Below, in pieces: positions 23,368 to 34,503 of a DNA stretch of 64,000 nt. The notes beneath the pieces are model-generated. The model was given only the letters and a program-made list of their open reading frames with translations. It did no database searches and had not been told where the DNA came from. Source of the stretch: Litsea cubeba. Its lineage: Eukaryota; Streptophyta; Magnoliopsida; Laurales; Lauraceae. Made by a program: the position numbers and the translations under genes. Every line of letters starts with the position of its first letter. The stretch's first letter is position 1. The stretch is taken from assembly GCA_012931725.1 (NCBI GenBank), contig CM022949.1:52040688-52104687 (forward strand), read 5' to 3'.

Positions 23368-24276
23368 CTATACCATGCTAGTCATTCTGAGTTTGATCCT
23401 AAATCTGATCATGAACATCATACCGAGTACCATCATAAATCTGATCATGCAACTGTCTCTGCAACTCGATGGGACCGAGTCAACCTCAATCGGTATATCA
23501 GAATCTTGGGAAATTGTCTTCTTTGCCTTCTCAATATCCATTATGGTCTGATTTTCAACAAATACTACATCTCGACTTCTCACAATTTTCTTCTCAATTG
23601 GATCATTAAGTCTGTAGACGAACTCATCAGAACCATAGCCAAGAAAAATGCATTCTTGCGTCTTAGCATCCAACTTGGACCTCTCATCCCTTGGAACATG
23701 AACAAAAGCTTTGCAACCAAATACTCTTAAATGGTCATAGGAGATATCCTTGCCAAACCAAACTCTGTCCGGCACATCACTATCCAAAGCAACAATGGGA
23801 GATAAATTAATAACATGTGCCACTGTATTTAAAGCCTCACCTCAAAAAGATTTTGGCAATTTGGCATCTGAAATCAGGCACATTACTCTCTCAACCAATG
23901 TTCTGTTCATTCTTTCTGCCACACCATTCAACTGAGGTGTTTTGGGAGGTGTCTTTTGGAGTCGAATACCCTGTTGTCTGCAGTACTCATCAAATGGTCC
24001 GATGTACTCACCACCGTTATCTGATCGGATGCATTTCAACTTCTTTCCTGTCTGTCTCTCTACTGAAGCTTGAAACTGCTTGAATACGTCTAGCACTTGG
24101 TCCTTCATCTTCAAGAAATAAACCCAAAGTTTTCTTGAATGGTCATCAATGAAGGTCACAAAATAAGCTGCACCACCAAGTGTTAGAGGTTTTATTGGAT
24201 CGCAAACATCTGAATGTACCAATTCCAATAAATCTGACTTTTTAGAAGGAGGGCGACTTATGAATGAAACTCTTCT
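23368..24276 (-). pseudogene. Integrase core of copia element
   Basis: The minus-strand frame continues from gag-protease. The core domain shows LVHSDVCDPIKPLTLGG near 24225, with the first D in HSDVC, the second in CIRSDNGGEY near 24025, and the glutamate in LNGVAERMNRT near 23930. A C-terminal stretch with RVWFGKDISYDHLRVFGCKAF follows near 23770-23705. A TGA at 23842-23844 replaces the tryptophan of the usual SFWGEAL motif. The final part runs into low-quality sequence before the TAG at 23368. It would insert the copia DNA, and all three acidic residues are present. Confidence 0.9.
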
Positions 24277-25635
24277 CTATTTTCCTGCCAAACAATGCAC
24301 ACACTTCCCAAGCTTTGCACTCTTCACTCCAGAGAGTAAATTCTTCTTAGCTAATAAGCCCATGCCTTTCTCACTCATGTGACTAAGTCGCTTGTGCCAT
24401 AACTCAGATGCATTCTCATCTTCCACAGCATTACAAATACCCTTGAAAATCTTGGCCTGCATCAAATACAAAGAAGAATCCTTCTTTCCTCTAGCCACAA
24501 CTAATGAGCCTTTGGTGAGCTTCCATTGTCCATTATCAAAGGTATTGCAAAACCCTTCATCATCAAGCTTCCCAGTCGAAATCAAATTCAGACGAATATC
24601 CGGTACATGTCTGACATCTCTGGGAACAAGCTTTGTTCCATTACTGACCTCCAAGCACACATCTCCCACACCTACAAATTCAGCCATGCCATCATTGCCC
24701 ATCTTCAAAGTGCCAAAGTTTCCCAGTGTGTAGGAAGTAAAGAACTCCTTTGAGGTGATATGAAGCGAGGCTCCATTATCAACAACCCAACTTGTCTCAT
24801 TACAAGCAAAATTCACATTATTGTCATAACAAACAATGACAAGTTCTTCAGTGACAGCGGCAACCCGATCATCTTGATTATGATCATTCTTTTCATTGTT
24901 GTCACTACCATTTTTCTTCTCTCTTTTCAGCTTGAAGAAATTTTTCTTAATATGACCCATCTTGCCACAATGGTGGCACTCAACATTCTTTTGCCATGAC
25001 CTTGACTTGCTTCGGTTCTTGCTTTTACCTTTCGGACCTCTACTATGAGTTCTCCCCCTACTCTCGGTAATTAAAACTTCACAATGAGATGCAGAACCTT
25101 GAGATTTTCTTCTCATCTCCTCATTCAAAACACCACTCTTAGCAAATTTCATGGTGACAATACCATCAGGGGCAGAGTTACTTAATGACATACGAAATGT
25201 CTCCCAAGAATCCGGTAGAGTACCAAGTAACCAAAGTCCTTGTAACTCATCTTCAAATTTAACATTCATGGCTGAAAGTTGATCTATCACTCCTTGAAAC
25301 TCATTCAAATGATTGAACATAGATTGACCATCTTTATATTTCAAGCTCATAAATTGTTTTATCAAATACATTTTGTTGTTGCCGGTTTTCCTTGCATACA
25401 ATGACTCAAGCTTATTCCTAGCATGTGATTCTTTACTAATGTGATTCAAAACATTATCATCCACAAATTGACGAATGAACCCACACACCACTTTATGCTC
25501 AAGAACCCAATCGGCATCGGTCATGTTATCGGGTTTGTTTTCACCGAACACCGGTAGATGCCAACGCTTCACATACAGAAGGTCTTCCATCTTACCCTTT
25601 CAAACATGATAATTTCTTCCATTTAAACTAACCAT
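24277..25635 (-). pseudogene. Gag and protease of copia element, start of integrase zinc finger
   Basis: The best start is the ATG at 25635 (MVSLNGRNYHV), 82 bases past the 5' LTR; a TGA at 25600-25602 stands where this family has tryptophan. Downstream the frame stays open for 437 codons. Gag runs to about 24985. The zinc knuckle CHHCGKMGHIKKNF has F in place of its last cysteine (near 24940). The protease motif reads DNGA instead of DSGA (WVVDNGASLHITS near 24790). The integrase zinc finger (LWHKRLSHMSEKGM, then KCVHCLAGK) ends at the TAG at 24277-24279. In a live element gag packages RNA and the protease matures it. This copy carries at least two damaged functional motifs and two stops. 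Confidence 0.92.
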
Positions 25636-25696
25636 TCTGTTCAAACTTTGTTCTATTGTTTACACAAGAATTTTATCAAGCACCTTGAAGGCGAAC

Positions 25697-25716
25697 CTTG
25701 CGCTCTGATACCACTA
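25697..25716 (-). other. Primer binding site, initiator-Met tRNA
   Basis: The minus strand just past the 5' LTR reads TAGTGGTATCAGAGCGC, containing TGGTATCAGAGC, the standard complement of the initiator methionine tRNA 3' end used by plant copia elements. Confidence 0.93.
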
Positions 25717-26392
25717 TGTTGGGAAAATAATTGGAAACAACAAACACCTTTTCCCCCCTTGAGTGAACTGTGAGGAACAATTGAACACAAGCAATGGAAG
25801 AATATGCAAACCACAAATAAAGTATCACCAATCAACCACAATCAACCCAAAATAATTTTTGCGTGGAAAACTCCCTCAAAAAGAAGGATAAAAACCACGG
25901 GACCTTTCTCAGAGTCCACCCAAATCTTCACTATAATGTTTAGGTACAAAACCTAACACTAACAAGGTACAAAACCTCCTCAACTCCAACAACAATGGAA
26001 TCCACAAAATGTAAGTGAAGATAAAGCAAATGACAAAAGACAACAAGAGAGAAATGGGAAGATCTCACCCAAAAACGTCCTCTGAAATAGACACAGAAAC
26101 CTGATGTAGAGATCTCCATATGACAGATCAACCATTCAGAATGTAGAGCAATGAGTCACGAACCTGCTGACAAAAAATCAGCCCAATCGGACCACGGATC
26201 GACCTCCGATCGTCGGTTTGAAAAATACTCTCACGAATTTCTGCACTCTCTCTGTTTAGTGTCTCTTGAACTCTGCTAAAGATTAGAGCCTAAAAAAAGG
26301 ATTATGTGCTGAGATTTTGAAGGACCATATTGCCCCTCTAGAAACACATAAACTTCAAATAAGCCCTTATTGGGCTGGACCTAGGCCCAACA
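25717..26392 (-). repeat. 5' LTR of copia element
   Basis: 676 bp, TGTTGGGAAAATAATTGG to GGCCCAACA, near-identical to 15629-16312. On the element's strand it lies upstream of gag, so it would supply the promoter. Confidence 0.95.
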
Positions 26393-27390
26393 CGAAATAC
26401 ATTTCCACAGAAGGGGACGAATACAATTAACCAACAATTTGGATATGATTTTATAGCGGACATTACACAGGCTAATCGGTCTGAACTCCTCCAATTTATT
26501 TGCCCCCTCCTTTTTGTGGAGTTGAATGAGAGTGGAAGCATTAGTCTCAGTGTCCAAGTGGCCATTTCTGAAGAAAGGGTGCACCATCCTGACAATGTCT
26601 GGGGACAGCAGGTGCCAATAGGATTGATAGAAGGCCGCATTAAAACCATCAGGACCAGGGACTGAGTTCCTATTAATGGAGAAGGCAGCCTTCCTGGTTT
26701 CCATCTCTGTAGGCACTTCCAGAAGAGCTGAGTTTTCCTCCTCAGAGATGGAAGAGGGTATAGCAGTAGGCATGTGCAGATTACCACTAGGCTGATCAGC
26801 TTTAGAACTATAGAGATTAGAATAATAGCTCCGGCAGTGATGGCCTAAAGCAATCGGATCACTGATAGCGTCCCCTTCTTCGGAGATGAGGAAGTGGATA
26901 TGGTTTCTCCTGAAGTCAGCTTTTGAAACTCTGTGGAAAAATTTTGTATTTTTATTACCTTCTTGAACCCATTTGACTCGAGATCTTTGTTGCCAAAAAG
27001 TTTCTTGTTGGAGCTGTTTGAGGGCGTACTCTTGTTGAAGGGAGATCTCAAGGTTGTGAAGATAAGAGCTGGAGTGGTAGGAAGGACTATTATGAATCCC
27101 CTCTATCCTCCTTTTTAAACAGAGTAGGGGCCCTGTGCAGAGATCCAAAAACCGATATTTTCCAACTAGTTAACCAGCCCTGTAGGTCATGTAGTCTTGA
27201 AGAAAGAGACAGGTTAGAACTTCAAGACTCGAACCAGGCCCTTTCTAGAACCAAAGAGAAACCAGGCTGAAGCATCCACATATTCTCAAAACGAAAAACG
27301 AAAATTGGGAGGGTGAGTCCGATCTTTTATCTGATCCCTTTTACAATAGATAAGAATATGAGGTTTACAAGTAAAATCTACAAGGGACAT
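26393..27390 (-). pseudogene. LINE fragment D: endonuclease-RT linker and RT N-terminus
   Basis: This is the minus-strand beginning of the nested LINE. Near 27295-27120 it encodes FRFENMWMLQPGF and SSRLHDLQGWLTSWK, the usual linker after the endonuclease. A 250-codon open stretch follows (27148 down) with WVQEGNKNTKFFHRV near 26965, VPGPDGFNAAFYQSYW near 26660 and EFRPISLCNVRYKIISKLL near 26480. The last codons meet fragment C across the copia insertion in frame. A stop near 27205 and frame changes near 27275 mark it as dead. Endonuclease proper is not recognisable to the right of about 27390, so the copy is 5'-truncated or interrupted there. Confidence 0.88.
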
Positions 27391-28066
27391 GCGTAAATTC
27401 TATCATATGAACTAGTAGTTGTACAAATAAATGTTGTGCTGAGATATCTTGCATTTCAGTTTGACCCTTGCTATGGATGATCAGTACTACCTGCTCCCTG
27501 AACGTGGGTCGACGTAGGATATTTTTGGTGCGATTGTCTAGACCGGATTAATTGGGTTAAGTCAATTGGAGTAAGGGAGTGTGGCCCATCTGACAACATG
27601 GGCTCACTTCTTTCTAGAATATTCAATAAAGGATATTTTCCCTATGGTCAAAGGATTTAAAAACTTGCCTTTGTAAGTTGCTCAATTAGGCAGATGTGAT
27701 TGGAGAGATTTTAGATTACTTACCTTGATGGAAGGATACTCTCCTTATAAAAGAATCTCTTGGGTTACTTCATTGTCTACTGTGAATTTTCTTGGCTTTC
27801 ATCAATTTGCATCATAGAAATTCTAACAAAGTCGACCTAGGTTATTTATTTGTTATCATAAGGGTATTTTAGGTATTTTTTTATGATCCAATGGTTTCCA
27901 ACTTTGAGAGAAAGCATTGTTGAGAGGGCGAGAGGGTGAGAGTGTACCTGTAATCCTTTGCTATTCTTACTAAGTAAAATAATTGTCTCTGTGGACATAG
28001 CTCTCATGTATTTGTGTGTTGTTTTATCAATTTGTGTCTCTGTTTTTCCAACAGTAAAATCTACAA
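27371..28066. repeat. 13-bp direct repeat bracketing an LTR-like insert
   Basis: GTAAAATCTACAA occurs at 27371-27383 and 28054-28066. The second copy begins exactly after the CCAACA end of the LTR-like segment. It could be a long target duplication around 27384-28053, or chance reuse of sequence next to an LTR starting at 27432. Confidence 0.6.
27432..28053 (+). mobile_element. Candidate solo LTR (copia type)
   Basis: The segment starts TGTTGTGCTGAG and ends TTTTTCCAACA, giving TGTTG/CAACA ends. Near the 3' end it has the phrase TGTAATCCTTTGC and CTCTGTGGACATAG, a style familiar from plant copia LTR 3' ends. The 5-base flanks are ATAAA and GTAAA (four of five match). A TATA-like CTTATAAAAGAATC is near 27750. 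The left boundary is uncertain because of the 13-bp repeat described for this site. Confidence 0.6.
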
Positions 28067-28450
28067 AAAGAAGCAAGGTCCACAGAGAAATAAGCAGAGA
28101 CAATGACTTGAACAAAAAGACAGCGTAGAAACATACTTTAAGCCTTCAGGCGAAGAGAGATTGATGGTAGAAGTTGCGAATCCAGACCTTCCAGATAACT
28201 GTTAAGAGAAATATAAATATGATCACATCACTAATATCACTAACAGAGAACTTGGAATTTATAACCATGCAATTGTATGACAAGTAATTTCATTATATTC
28301 AATTTAAGCAGGAAACTCTAATGAAACAAAAAATAGTTGTCATAACCATAGAATTACCAGCAGAACTTGGCGGGGCCAACACTTGCATTGCTCTCTACTA
28401 CCTGCCTGCAATTAAATGACACCCGTTGTTAGCAAGGGCAAAAGGCAGCT

Positions 28451-28510
28451 TGAAATAGGAAGCTAAAGTAAATGACACATTGAAATAGGAAGCTCAAGTG
28501 AGTGACACAT
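28451..28510. repeat. 30-bp tandem duplication
   Basis: TGAAATAGGAAGCTAAAGTA and the following ten bases are repeated once with three changes. Confidence 0.8.
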
Positions 28511-28743
28511 TTGCAACATAAGTTTCCCTCTGGATGTTTCATCTTTTTCTTTTTCATTAACCTCGCAACCACATGTTTGGGGCTTGACTTAAAGGCTTCT
28601 CATTTCCAGAAACTGACTTCTTATTTTTCCCTTCACTAATCTGTTTTGTGAAACAACATACTTCATAACTTTGTTCTGTTTCGAATTCCATGAGACATAA
28701 GTGAACTGAGAGGCAACTGCTATATATTAAAACAGACATCTTA

Positions 28744-28862
28744 TAGTTATGTAATCAAATGACACAAAAGCAGCAACCTCAAAGGCAGTTGAATTAAAAA
28801 CAGGCATTTTCTAGTTATGTAATCAAACGACACAAAAGCTGCAACCTCAGAAGCAGTTGAAT
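28744..28862. repeat. ~67-bp tandem duplication
   Basis: TAGTTATGTAATCAAATGAC through AGGCAGTTGAATT recurs from 28812 with a few substitutions. Confidence 0.8.
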
Positions 28863-29500
28863 TTTGATTTCCTCTTGATCAATCAATCTACCTCCAACTT
28901 CCTCCAGAAAGGATAGATTTACTTCACTCTCTTACAACTGAGGTTCTACTCCTGAATTCTCATCCAATTGTGCAGCCTCCACGTAACTATGAATGGAACT
29001 TTATTTTGTTCAAAGCCAAGCCTTCAGAGTCACATCCAATTGTCCAGACCGTTCATTAGGTGGGCCCTGATGAATAACCAATGTACTTTGATTACAGAAA
29101 AAGTTGGAAAATTATAGCCTCCCAATCTTCTATTTCGATCATGCCCCCCCCCCATGCTGTGTTCTGATTGCAATAATCAAGTGACGCTTCTCCATATCAG
29201 TGTTGATCACAAAAGGCCTATTTGTTTGCATAGAAACTGAATACACAGAAATTCATGCTATAAAAGGTGAAAAATGAGAAAAATAATGACGGAAGGTCAT
29301 TATATAAAATGACCCTCAAATAACATTTTCTTTTAAATGAAACTAGAATAAGAGAAGATGAGAAATGAATACCTGGCCATCACCCGGTCGATTCAGATAG
29401 TAGGAAATTCAAGGTCGCATCTACATAACTACCATATATGCTTCACTCATCTCGTATCATTCACACCCCACCTCATTAATAATGTTTTGGTAGAGCTCAT

Positions 29501-31425
29501 TCGACCATGAATTCTTATATCTTCAATTTGTATGAAATCTAATACAAACAAACCGGTCCTGAACCAAATTGGCTTCAGATGTGCCTAAGAAGATGATCCA
29601 AAACAAAGAATGCTACAAAGGGTCGCACTAGAACCTCTCAGGTTATATAGATCTTAGCCGTCCAATACAGTTGCACATGGATGATTGCTATTTTGCTTCT
29701 TGTCCGTCCATTTTCAGTCCATTTTTGGACCACCAATGTAATCTGGAAGATCTTCCACACGTGGGCATCCATTTTGGGCTCATTGTATCGATGGTGCTGG
29801 ATTTTCTGTAGTAGTATGGTTTCAGATGGCACATTATATCAATGGTCGGGATTTTAATAGGTGAGCTTCACATATGCAAATTAAAACTAAAGGCCCCAAG
29901 AGTAGAGAAAAGCTGCCTAGGAAAAACCCTGCAGCTTAAAGGGTTAAGATTGCTTTATCAATGTGAATGTCAGGCAAGAGCATATAAGATCCTGGATCAT
30001 GGTTTAGATCTTGAAACCATAAGTAGGGCAAGAGTTGATAGTAGCCCAAGCAAGACTAAGCTCGACCTCAGTGTAGCCCACTTTGTGCCTGATTTGGGCT
30101 CAACTTTAAACATGGGCTGGGCCCAAAGTAATCTTTCAACTCAGTATATAACTGAGCTGGCTTACTAGCCCAAAATCATGTAGCATAAATGGGCGTTATA
30201 CTTTCCTAAATGGCCATATTTACTAAGCAGGCTCGGCTTATGAAACCTTGGCCCACCCTATGCAAGGTTGTCATGGGCACAATAATCGATTAACTGAGAA
30301 TGAGCTGGCTGGGTACCCTGCTTCTTACCTAACTGCCCTGTGTTCAGTCTATAAGTTTTTCTTCACACGAGAGCAGGCTTCTTGGTTCTTTCCAATTACG
30401 GTGCCAAAAAAAAGGGCTAAACTTTGAAAGCTGACCTGAGAATCATATATGGACCATGGTGGACCCAACTCATCTACATCAGACTGGATAGCAGGTGACC
30501 CTCCTTGATTATATTAGAAAGGCCAGACCTGAAACGAAGGGACATTGGTCACCCTGAACCCCATCCATTTACTGCCCTAGGACTTCATAAAGTAGCTATG
30601 CAAGTATAATTGAAATTATGTACGCAAGAAGTGAGATCTATGGATACAGTCGAGATCTTGCCACTGGAAAATGTCCACTAAGCAGATTCTTTTTGTTCCC
30701 ATCTTTTATGTTTATTTCCAAATGATTGTACCAATGAATGATCAATGGCAAACATCCTTATGGTTTCTTTGTATTGAATATGAAGGAATCACCAGGTCCA
30801 GATCTGTATACTGCAAATTATTAATCCTTGGTGGGCATTGGTTTGGTGATCATGATCATTAATCGCATGGCTCATTGATGGAATTATATGTTGTGAAAAT
30901 CTTACATATGGAAATCAATGAACGGAATAGAAATAGATGGTTGAGAACCCAAAAAAAAAAACCTGAGTACATTAATCTACTCACTGGGTCTAATATCGAG
31001 ATACCCAGCCCATAACATTTGGTAATAGGCTGGGCTCTGGGACTAATTTTGGGCATATGAGTGGAGAACCAAATGTTTTAGGCCTATTTTCAATAGTGAA
31101 TCCCACTGTTGATTTTTGGGCTTGATAAGATCTTATCCTGTTGTCAACCTACATAACACAACCCTCCTTTGTCTGGGCTTGGACGGACAATTAAAAAAAA
31201 AATGGCGGAGTTTGAATCCTACTGTTGATAATGTCTTAATCTACTAGCTTCCATCCCAAGTGGTGGGTCTCAACTCTCAATACTTGGCATTATAGTGGGT
31301 AACATTTAGTTGTGGGCCTAATTTTTAGGACAAGGATCAGATAGGAAAACCATGGTTCAATAAACTAGAAAATGCGGCTAAGCTCGGAAAGCCTGTACTG
31401 AGTTGATTTAGAATTGAATTTAGTC
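29501..31425. other. Intergenic, no recognisable gene
   Basis: Mixed sequence with GGCCC/GGGCTGG words near 30050-30130 that look like decayed MITE text. The open frames at 29842-30168 and 30671-30862 show no domain, no codon bias and no splice context. Confidence 0.5.
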
Positions 31426-31443
31426 ATTTTTTTTTCCTATCAG
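31426..31443 (-). other. 3' poly(A) tail of second LINE remnant
   Basis: On the minus strand the LINE 3' sequence ends CTGATAGGAAAAAAAAATGAC. The A-run marks the end of a retroposed LINE copy. The solo LTR at 31444 inserted a few bases before the tail. Confidence 0.65.
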
Positions 31444-33451
31444 TGATGTGATCTTTATCAATCATATAATACCGCAAGTGCACGGGTGTTTACATGAGAC
31501 AATGGCAAGAACAGGTCGAATCCACAGGGAGCTAATTAAAGAAACTTTTAGATTAAAAAAACTAATTAACTAACAATTAAGGAAAGTTTTGATTATTTAG
31601 AAATAAAAGAAAGCAACTAATTTAGAAATATGAAAACTACCAATTAATGAAAGTGATTAGAGCATAGGAATCCAATAAGCATCCACCAATTATTTATCAA
31701 GTAACCCTAAATTATTCCAGTTTTTACTTCAAATCAAAGACAAATCAATGTTTTTAATTTGAAAAATCTAACTTTTAAAATCCCTTTTTAATCATAAAAA
31801 TTCAAAATAAAAGACTTCCTTCATCTCATAAAAGAATAAAAATAATTTAAGAACTACCCATCATACATAAGCATAAACCATCAAAAGATCTAAATCCTAA
31901 GCATAGCCTATCAAACCTAAGCATGAGTAGTCAAAAATCAAAATTTATTTTTAGAATTAAAACTAGAGATTTGCCTACGACACGAAGACAAGCCTATTCA
32001 TCATTAAGCACATAATCATGGAACACAAATTAGAACTACTAAATAAATAAAAGGCGATTACTTACCTTCATCCATAGCTCTAATCAAGAAAAACTAGCCC
32101 ACCATTGCAAAGAATATTTCTTGATTTGTCATTAAAAATTACATCTTTACAACTTCTCATTCACCAAAATTCTCCTTCAAAATAAGTCCTTGGACATGGC
32201 CCAAGGCTACCAAAATAAAAAAAAAAAAAACTAACGGAAAGGTAGAAAAAAGAAGAGAATTGGAGAGAGGGCTGGACGTGAGATCCTTCTCTATCCCCTT
32301 TTGGGTGAGTTTTATAGTTGTTGATGTCTCCTTTTTAGCAAAGAATCTCATCTCTTTTAGGACTTGTTTCCTTATTTGCAGATATTTTTTTCTTAGGACT
32401 CAAGCTAGGCTTCACACTTCGAAAGACTTTGAATTGGAGATGATTAGTTACTGAGAGTGGTCTCTTGAGCTCCAAGTCTTGCCAAATTGAACTCCTCAAA
32501 GATCTCTCATGTTGCCAATTTTGAAAACTTTTTGCAAATCCCGCATAGAATTATATCAGCCAACTTCCTAAGGTCATATCTACCTCAATATAGCTCCGAT
32601 TTATGAAATCTTGAGCTCCACGGATATCTAATCGAAAAGAGCTTTCCAAACGGTGCATAGATTACATAATCTGATACTCAATTTGAAAGTTATGACCATT
32701 TCAATTTTGCTACACCCTGAAAATTTCGAGAATATATATTAATTGTGCGATTAAGGGAATTTCCATGTTTGGCATGCAATGGGGTGTGTGGGACCCATGT
32801 TGGACGTCCAAGGCATGTTTGGACTCTTTCTTTGCTTGCATATTTGATTAATCAATTCCCCTTGCAAAGTTTCTGATTTTCTCTCTCTTTCTTGATTTCT
32901 GTTTCCAAATTTAGCAAGTCAACACCATCTTTCCAAATCTGAATTTTTTCTTTCTTCTTTGAGAATTTTCAAGCTTTCCAACTCCATCAAGATGCCAATA
33001 TATGTGGGCCCACTATGAAGGGTGTCCCGCCTTTGATCTCTCTCAAGTTTCACCAATGCAGGTCCCACTCTTGATTTCTCATACATAAATAAAATTAAAT
33101 AATGTCAATAATAATCAAGTGTGAGGAATCTAGATGGACCATGGGACCCTATATGCCTACTAAATGCATCAAAAATACACATCTTTCCAAAAATAATACA
33201 TCGTGTCAAAATTAGCAGGTATGCATTAGTGAAAAAAAAACTAATTTTGAGTGATGAATGAAATGAAATTCCCTAATTTCACAAAAGTCATGCAATGTAA
33301 TGGATTTTGACCAAATTTGACTAAGACTCCAACTTTGATGCTCAGATACATGAAATCATGAAATTAAGTGTAATTCTATGCAATTAACCTAATTAAGTCC
33401 ATGAATGCATATAAAATGATGAATGAAAGCTACAATTTTGTGAACTTATCA
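31444..33451 (-). mobile_element. Solo LTR of an Athila-type element
   Basis: 2008 bp, beginning TGATGTGATCTTTATC and ending ACTTATCA on the plus strand, with a perfect ATCAG duplication at 31439-31443 and 33452-33456. Its layout parallels the gypsy LTRs at 2249 and 12631: an early ACCGCAAGTGCACGGG / GAATCCACAGGGAGC segment, then an AT-rich part, and a late GAATGCATATAAAATGATG. It therefore belongs to a related family in the same orientation. No coding sequence is present. It arose by loss of the internal region. Confidence 0.9.
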
Positions 33452-33945
33452 ATCAGTAACTTGAAAATTAAATTAATGAAAAGAAAGAGTACATTAAAGA
33501 CACCACACACTAAGAGGAAAACAAGAAGGAAACAAAACTATAAGAGCTCATTATACCCAAAAGACCAACTACATAACATGAGCTACCAATAAAGCAACCC
33601 CTTGCTTCGCTAGCGAATCCGCTATATCATTGGCCAATCTCGCCACATGGTTAAGCACCACATGAATAGAAGAAGACAAAGCCTTAATTTCAGAAAACAA
33701 GAAATAAAACTTTCAAGAGCCCCTATCTAAAGAAATCTAAGAAATAGCATTAGGAGAATCACTTTCCATGATTAATTTGCCATGGAAAGAAGAAGAAAAT
33801 AATCGGAGAGCTTCTAGAATGGCTAAAACCTCTATGTTGTTTGATTCTTTGATACCCGTGTACCCGGAAAAGATAACCAACACTTCGCCTTTATCATTTC
33901 TAAGCAGTAAGCACACCTCCTTTCCCTGCGGGACGAGGAACCAAG
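33452..33945 (-). pseudogene. Second LINE remnant: RNase H end and 3' UTR
   Basis: The minus strand reads LLRNDKGEVLVIFSG near 33900, IEVLAILEALRLFSSSFHGK near 33830-33775, and MESDSPNAIS then a stop near 33735, followed in the next frame by the C-terminal piece VVLNHVARLANDIADSLAKQG near 33660-33600. This is the RNase H domain with its E, D and final D residues. Untranslated sequence follows, and across the solo LTR a poly(A) tail at about 31426-31434. It is a 5'-truncated dead LINE copy, separate from the nested LINE of 1-27.4 kb. Confidence 0.82.
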
Positions 33946-34417
33946 CTGAGTCATATCAAACCAAAAGTCAAGACTCGGTTTAAATATATGTAAAAATAAA
34001 ATTATATATAACTTAAAATAATTTTCTTTAATTTTCACAGAGTCTTTGATGTTAGCATTTACCAAATTTACATGGGGTCAACAACTTAGACCAAGTTTAC
34101 TTGAGTCAAGCCAAAACTTGAGGACAAGATTTCTTATCAAATCCTAGATTTTCTTACCAAAAGAGAAAAAAAATCCTAGATACTCTATCAAGTTGCGCAA
34201 GTGGGCCACATTTTACAATTCCATCGCCAGCGGTGGAGCTAGGGATTTTTTTGTTGGAGGGCAAGAGAGTTATATATCTCACTTTAATCAAGGTTGTGCC
34301 ATGACAGATTGGTCACATGTAAATCAATTAATGACCCACTATTATTAATATAAATCCTTTAGTTGGTTATTTGTGATCATTTGATAACCAATATGCCTAT
34401 GGTTAGAGGAACAATAT
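33946..34417. other. Intergenic; possible GAGTCA-rich MITE remnant
   Basis: Words such as GCTGAGTCATATC and CAAGACTCGG near 33945-33980 and CTTGAGTCAAGCC near 34100 frame an AT-rich core. A similar text recurs near 42810-43200. No gene is seen. Confidence 0.35.
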
Positions 34418-34426
34418 TTAAAGTAA
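34418..34426. repeat. 9-bp target-site duplication (left) of MULE-type MITE
   Basis: TTAAAGTAA here is repeated exactly at 35168-35176. Nine bases is typical of Mutator-like elements. Confidence 0.93.
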
Positions 34427-34466
34427 GGGGGGCTCTATTGGCACCACAAAAATCTCTCTTCCCACT

Positions 34467-34503
<37 letters not shown>

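Larger units (their letters stand above)
15629..26392 (-). mobile_element. Tork-like Ty1-copia retrotransposon carrying a nested hAT
   Basis: The element runs on the minus strand: 5' LTR 25717-26392, initiator-Met tRNA primer site, gag, protease, integrase, RT, RNase H, polypurine tract, 3' LTR 15629-16312. The integrase-before-RT order defines Ty1-copia, and the gag/zinc-knuckle style points to the Tork/TNT1 group. The flanking duplication is TGAAA (15624-15628) against CGAAA (26393-26397), with one change that could be a C-to-T decay. The LTRs look about 97% alike by eye, so this insertion is younger than the gypsy one. The RNase H end is split by a hAT transposon at 16433-21717. Without it the copia element is about 5.5 kb, a normal size. 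Confidence 0.94.
28067..29500 (-). other. Intergenic sequence with possible gene remnants
   Basis: There is no convincing gene. On the minus strand two stretches look exon-like. One is about 28356-28405, bounded by TTGCAG and GTAATT, followed by TTAACAG at 28201; together they read VVESNASVGPAKFC then YLEGLDSQLLPSISL to a stop. The other, near 28990-28870, reads ESEVNLSFLEEVGGRLIDQE. I recognise neither. They may be the decayed end of a host gene or chance. Two short tandem duplications lie here as well. Confidence 0.3.

Noticed and set aside
23317..24083. Plus-strand frames over the copia integrase
   Set aside because: They are shadows of the minus-strand polyprotein, which has clear integrase motifs.
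27846..28115. Minus-strand frame with a hydrophobic signal-like stretch
   Set aside because: It spans the border of the LTR-like segment, so it joins unrelated sequences. The hydrophobic run is probably chance.
29842..30168. 108-codon plus-strand frame as a host gene
   Set aside because: No domain, and the composition matches GGCCC-rich repeat text. Nothing upstream looks like a promoter.
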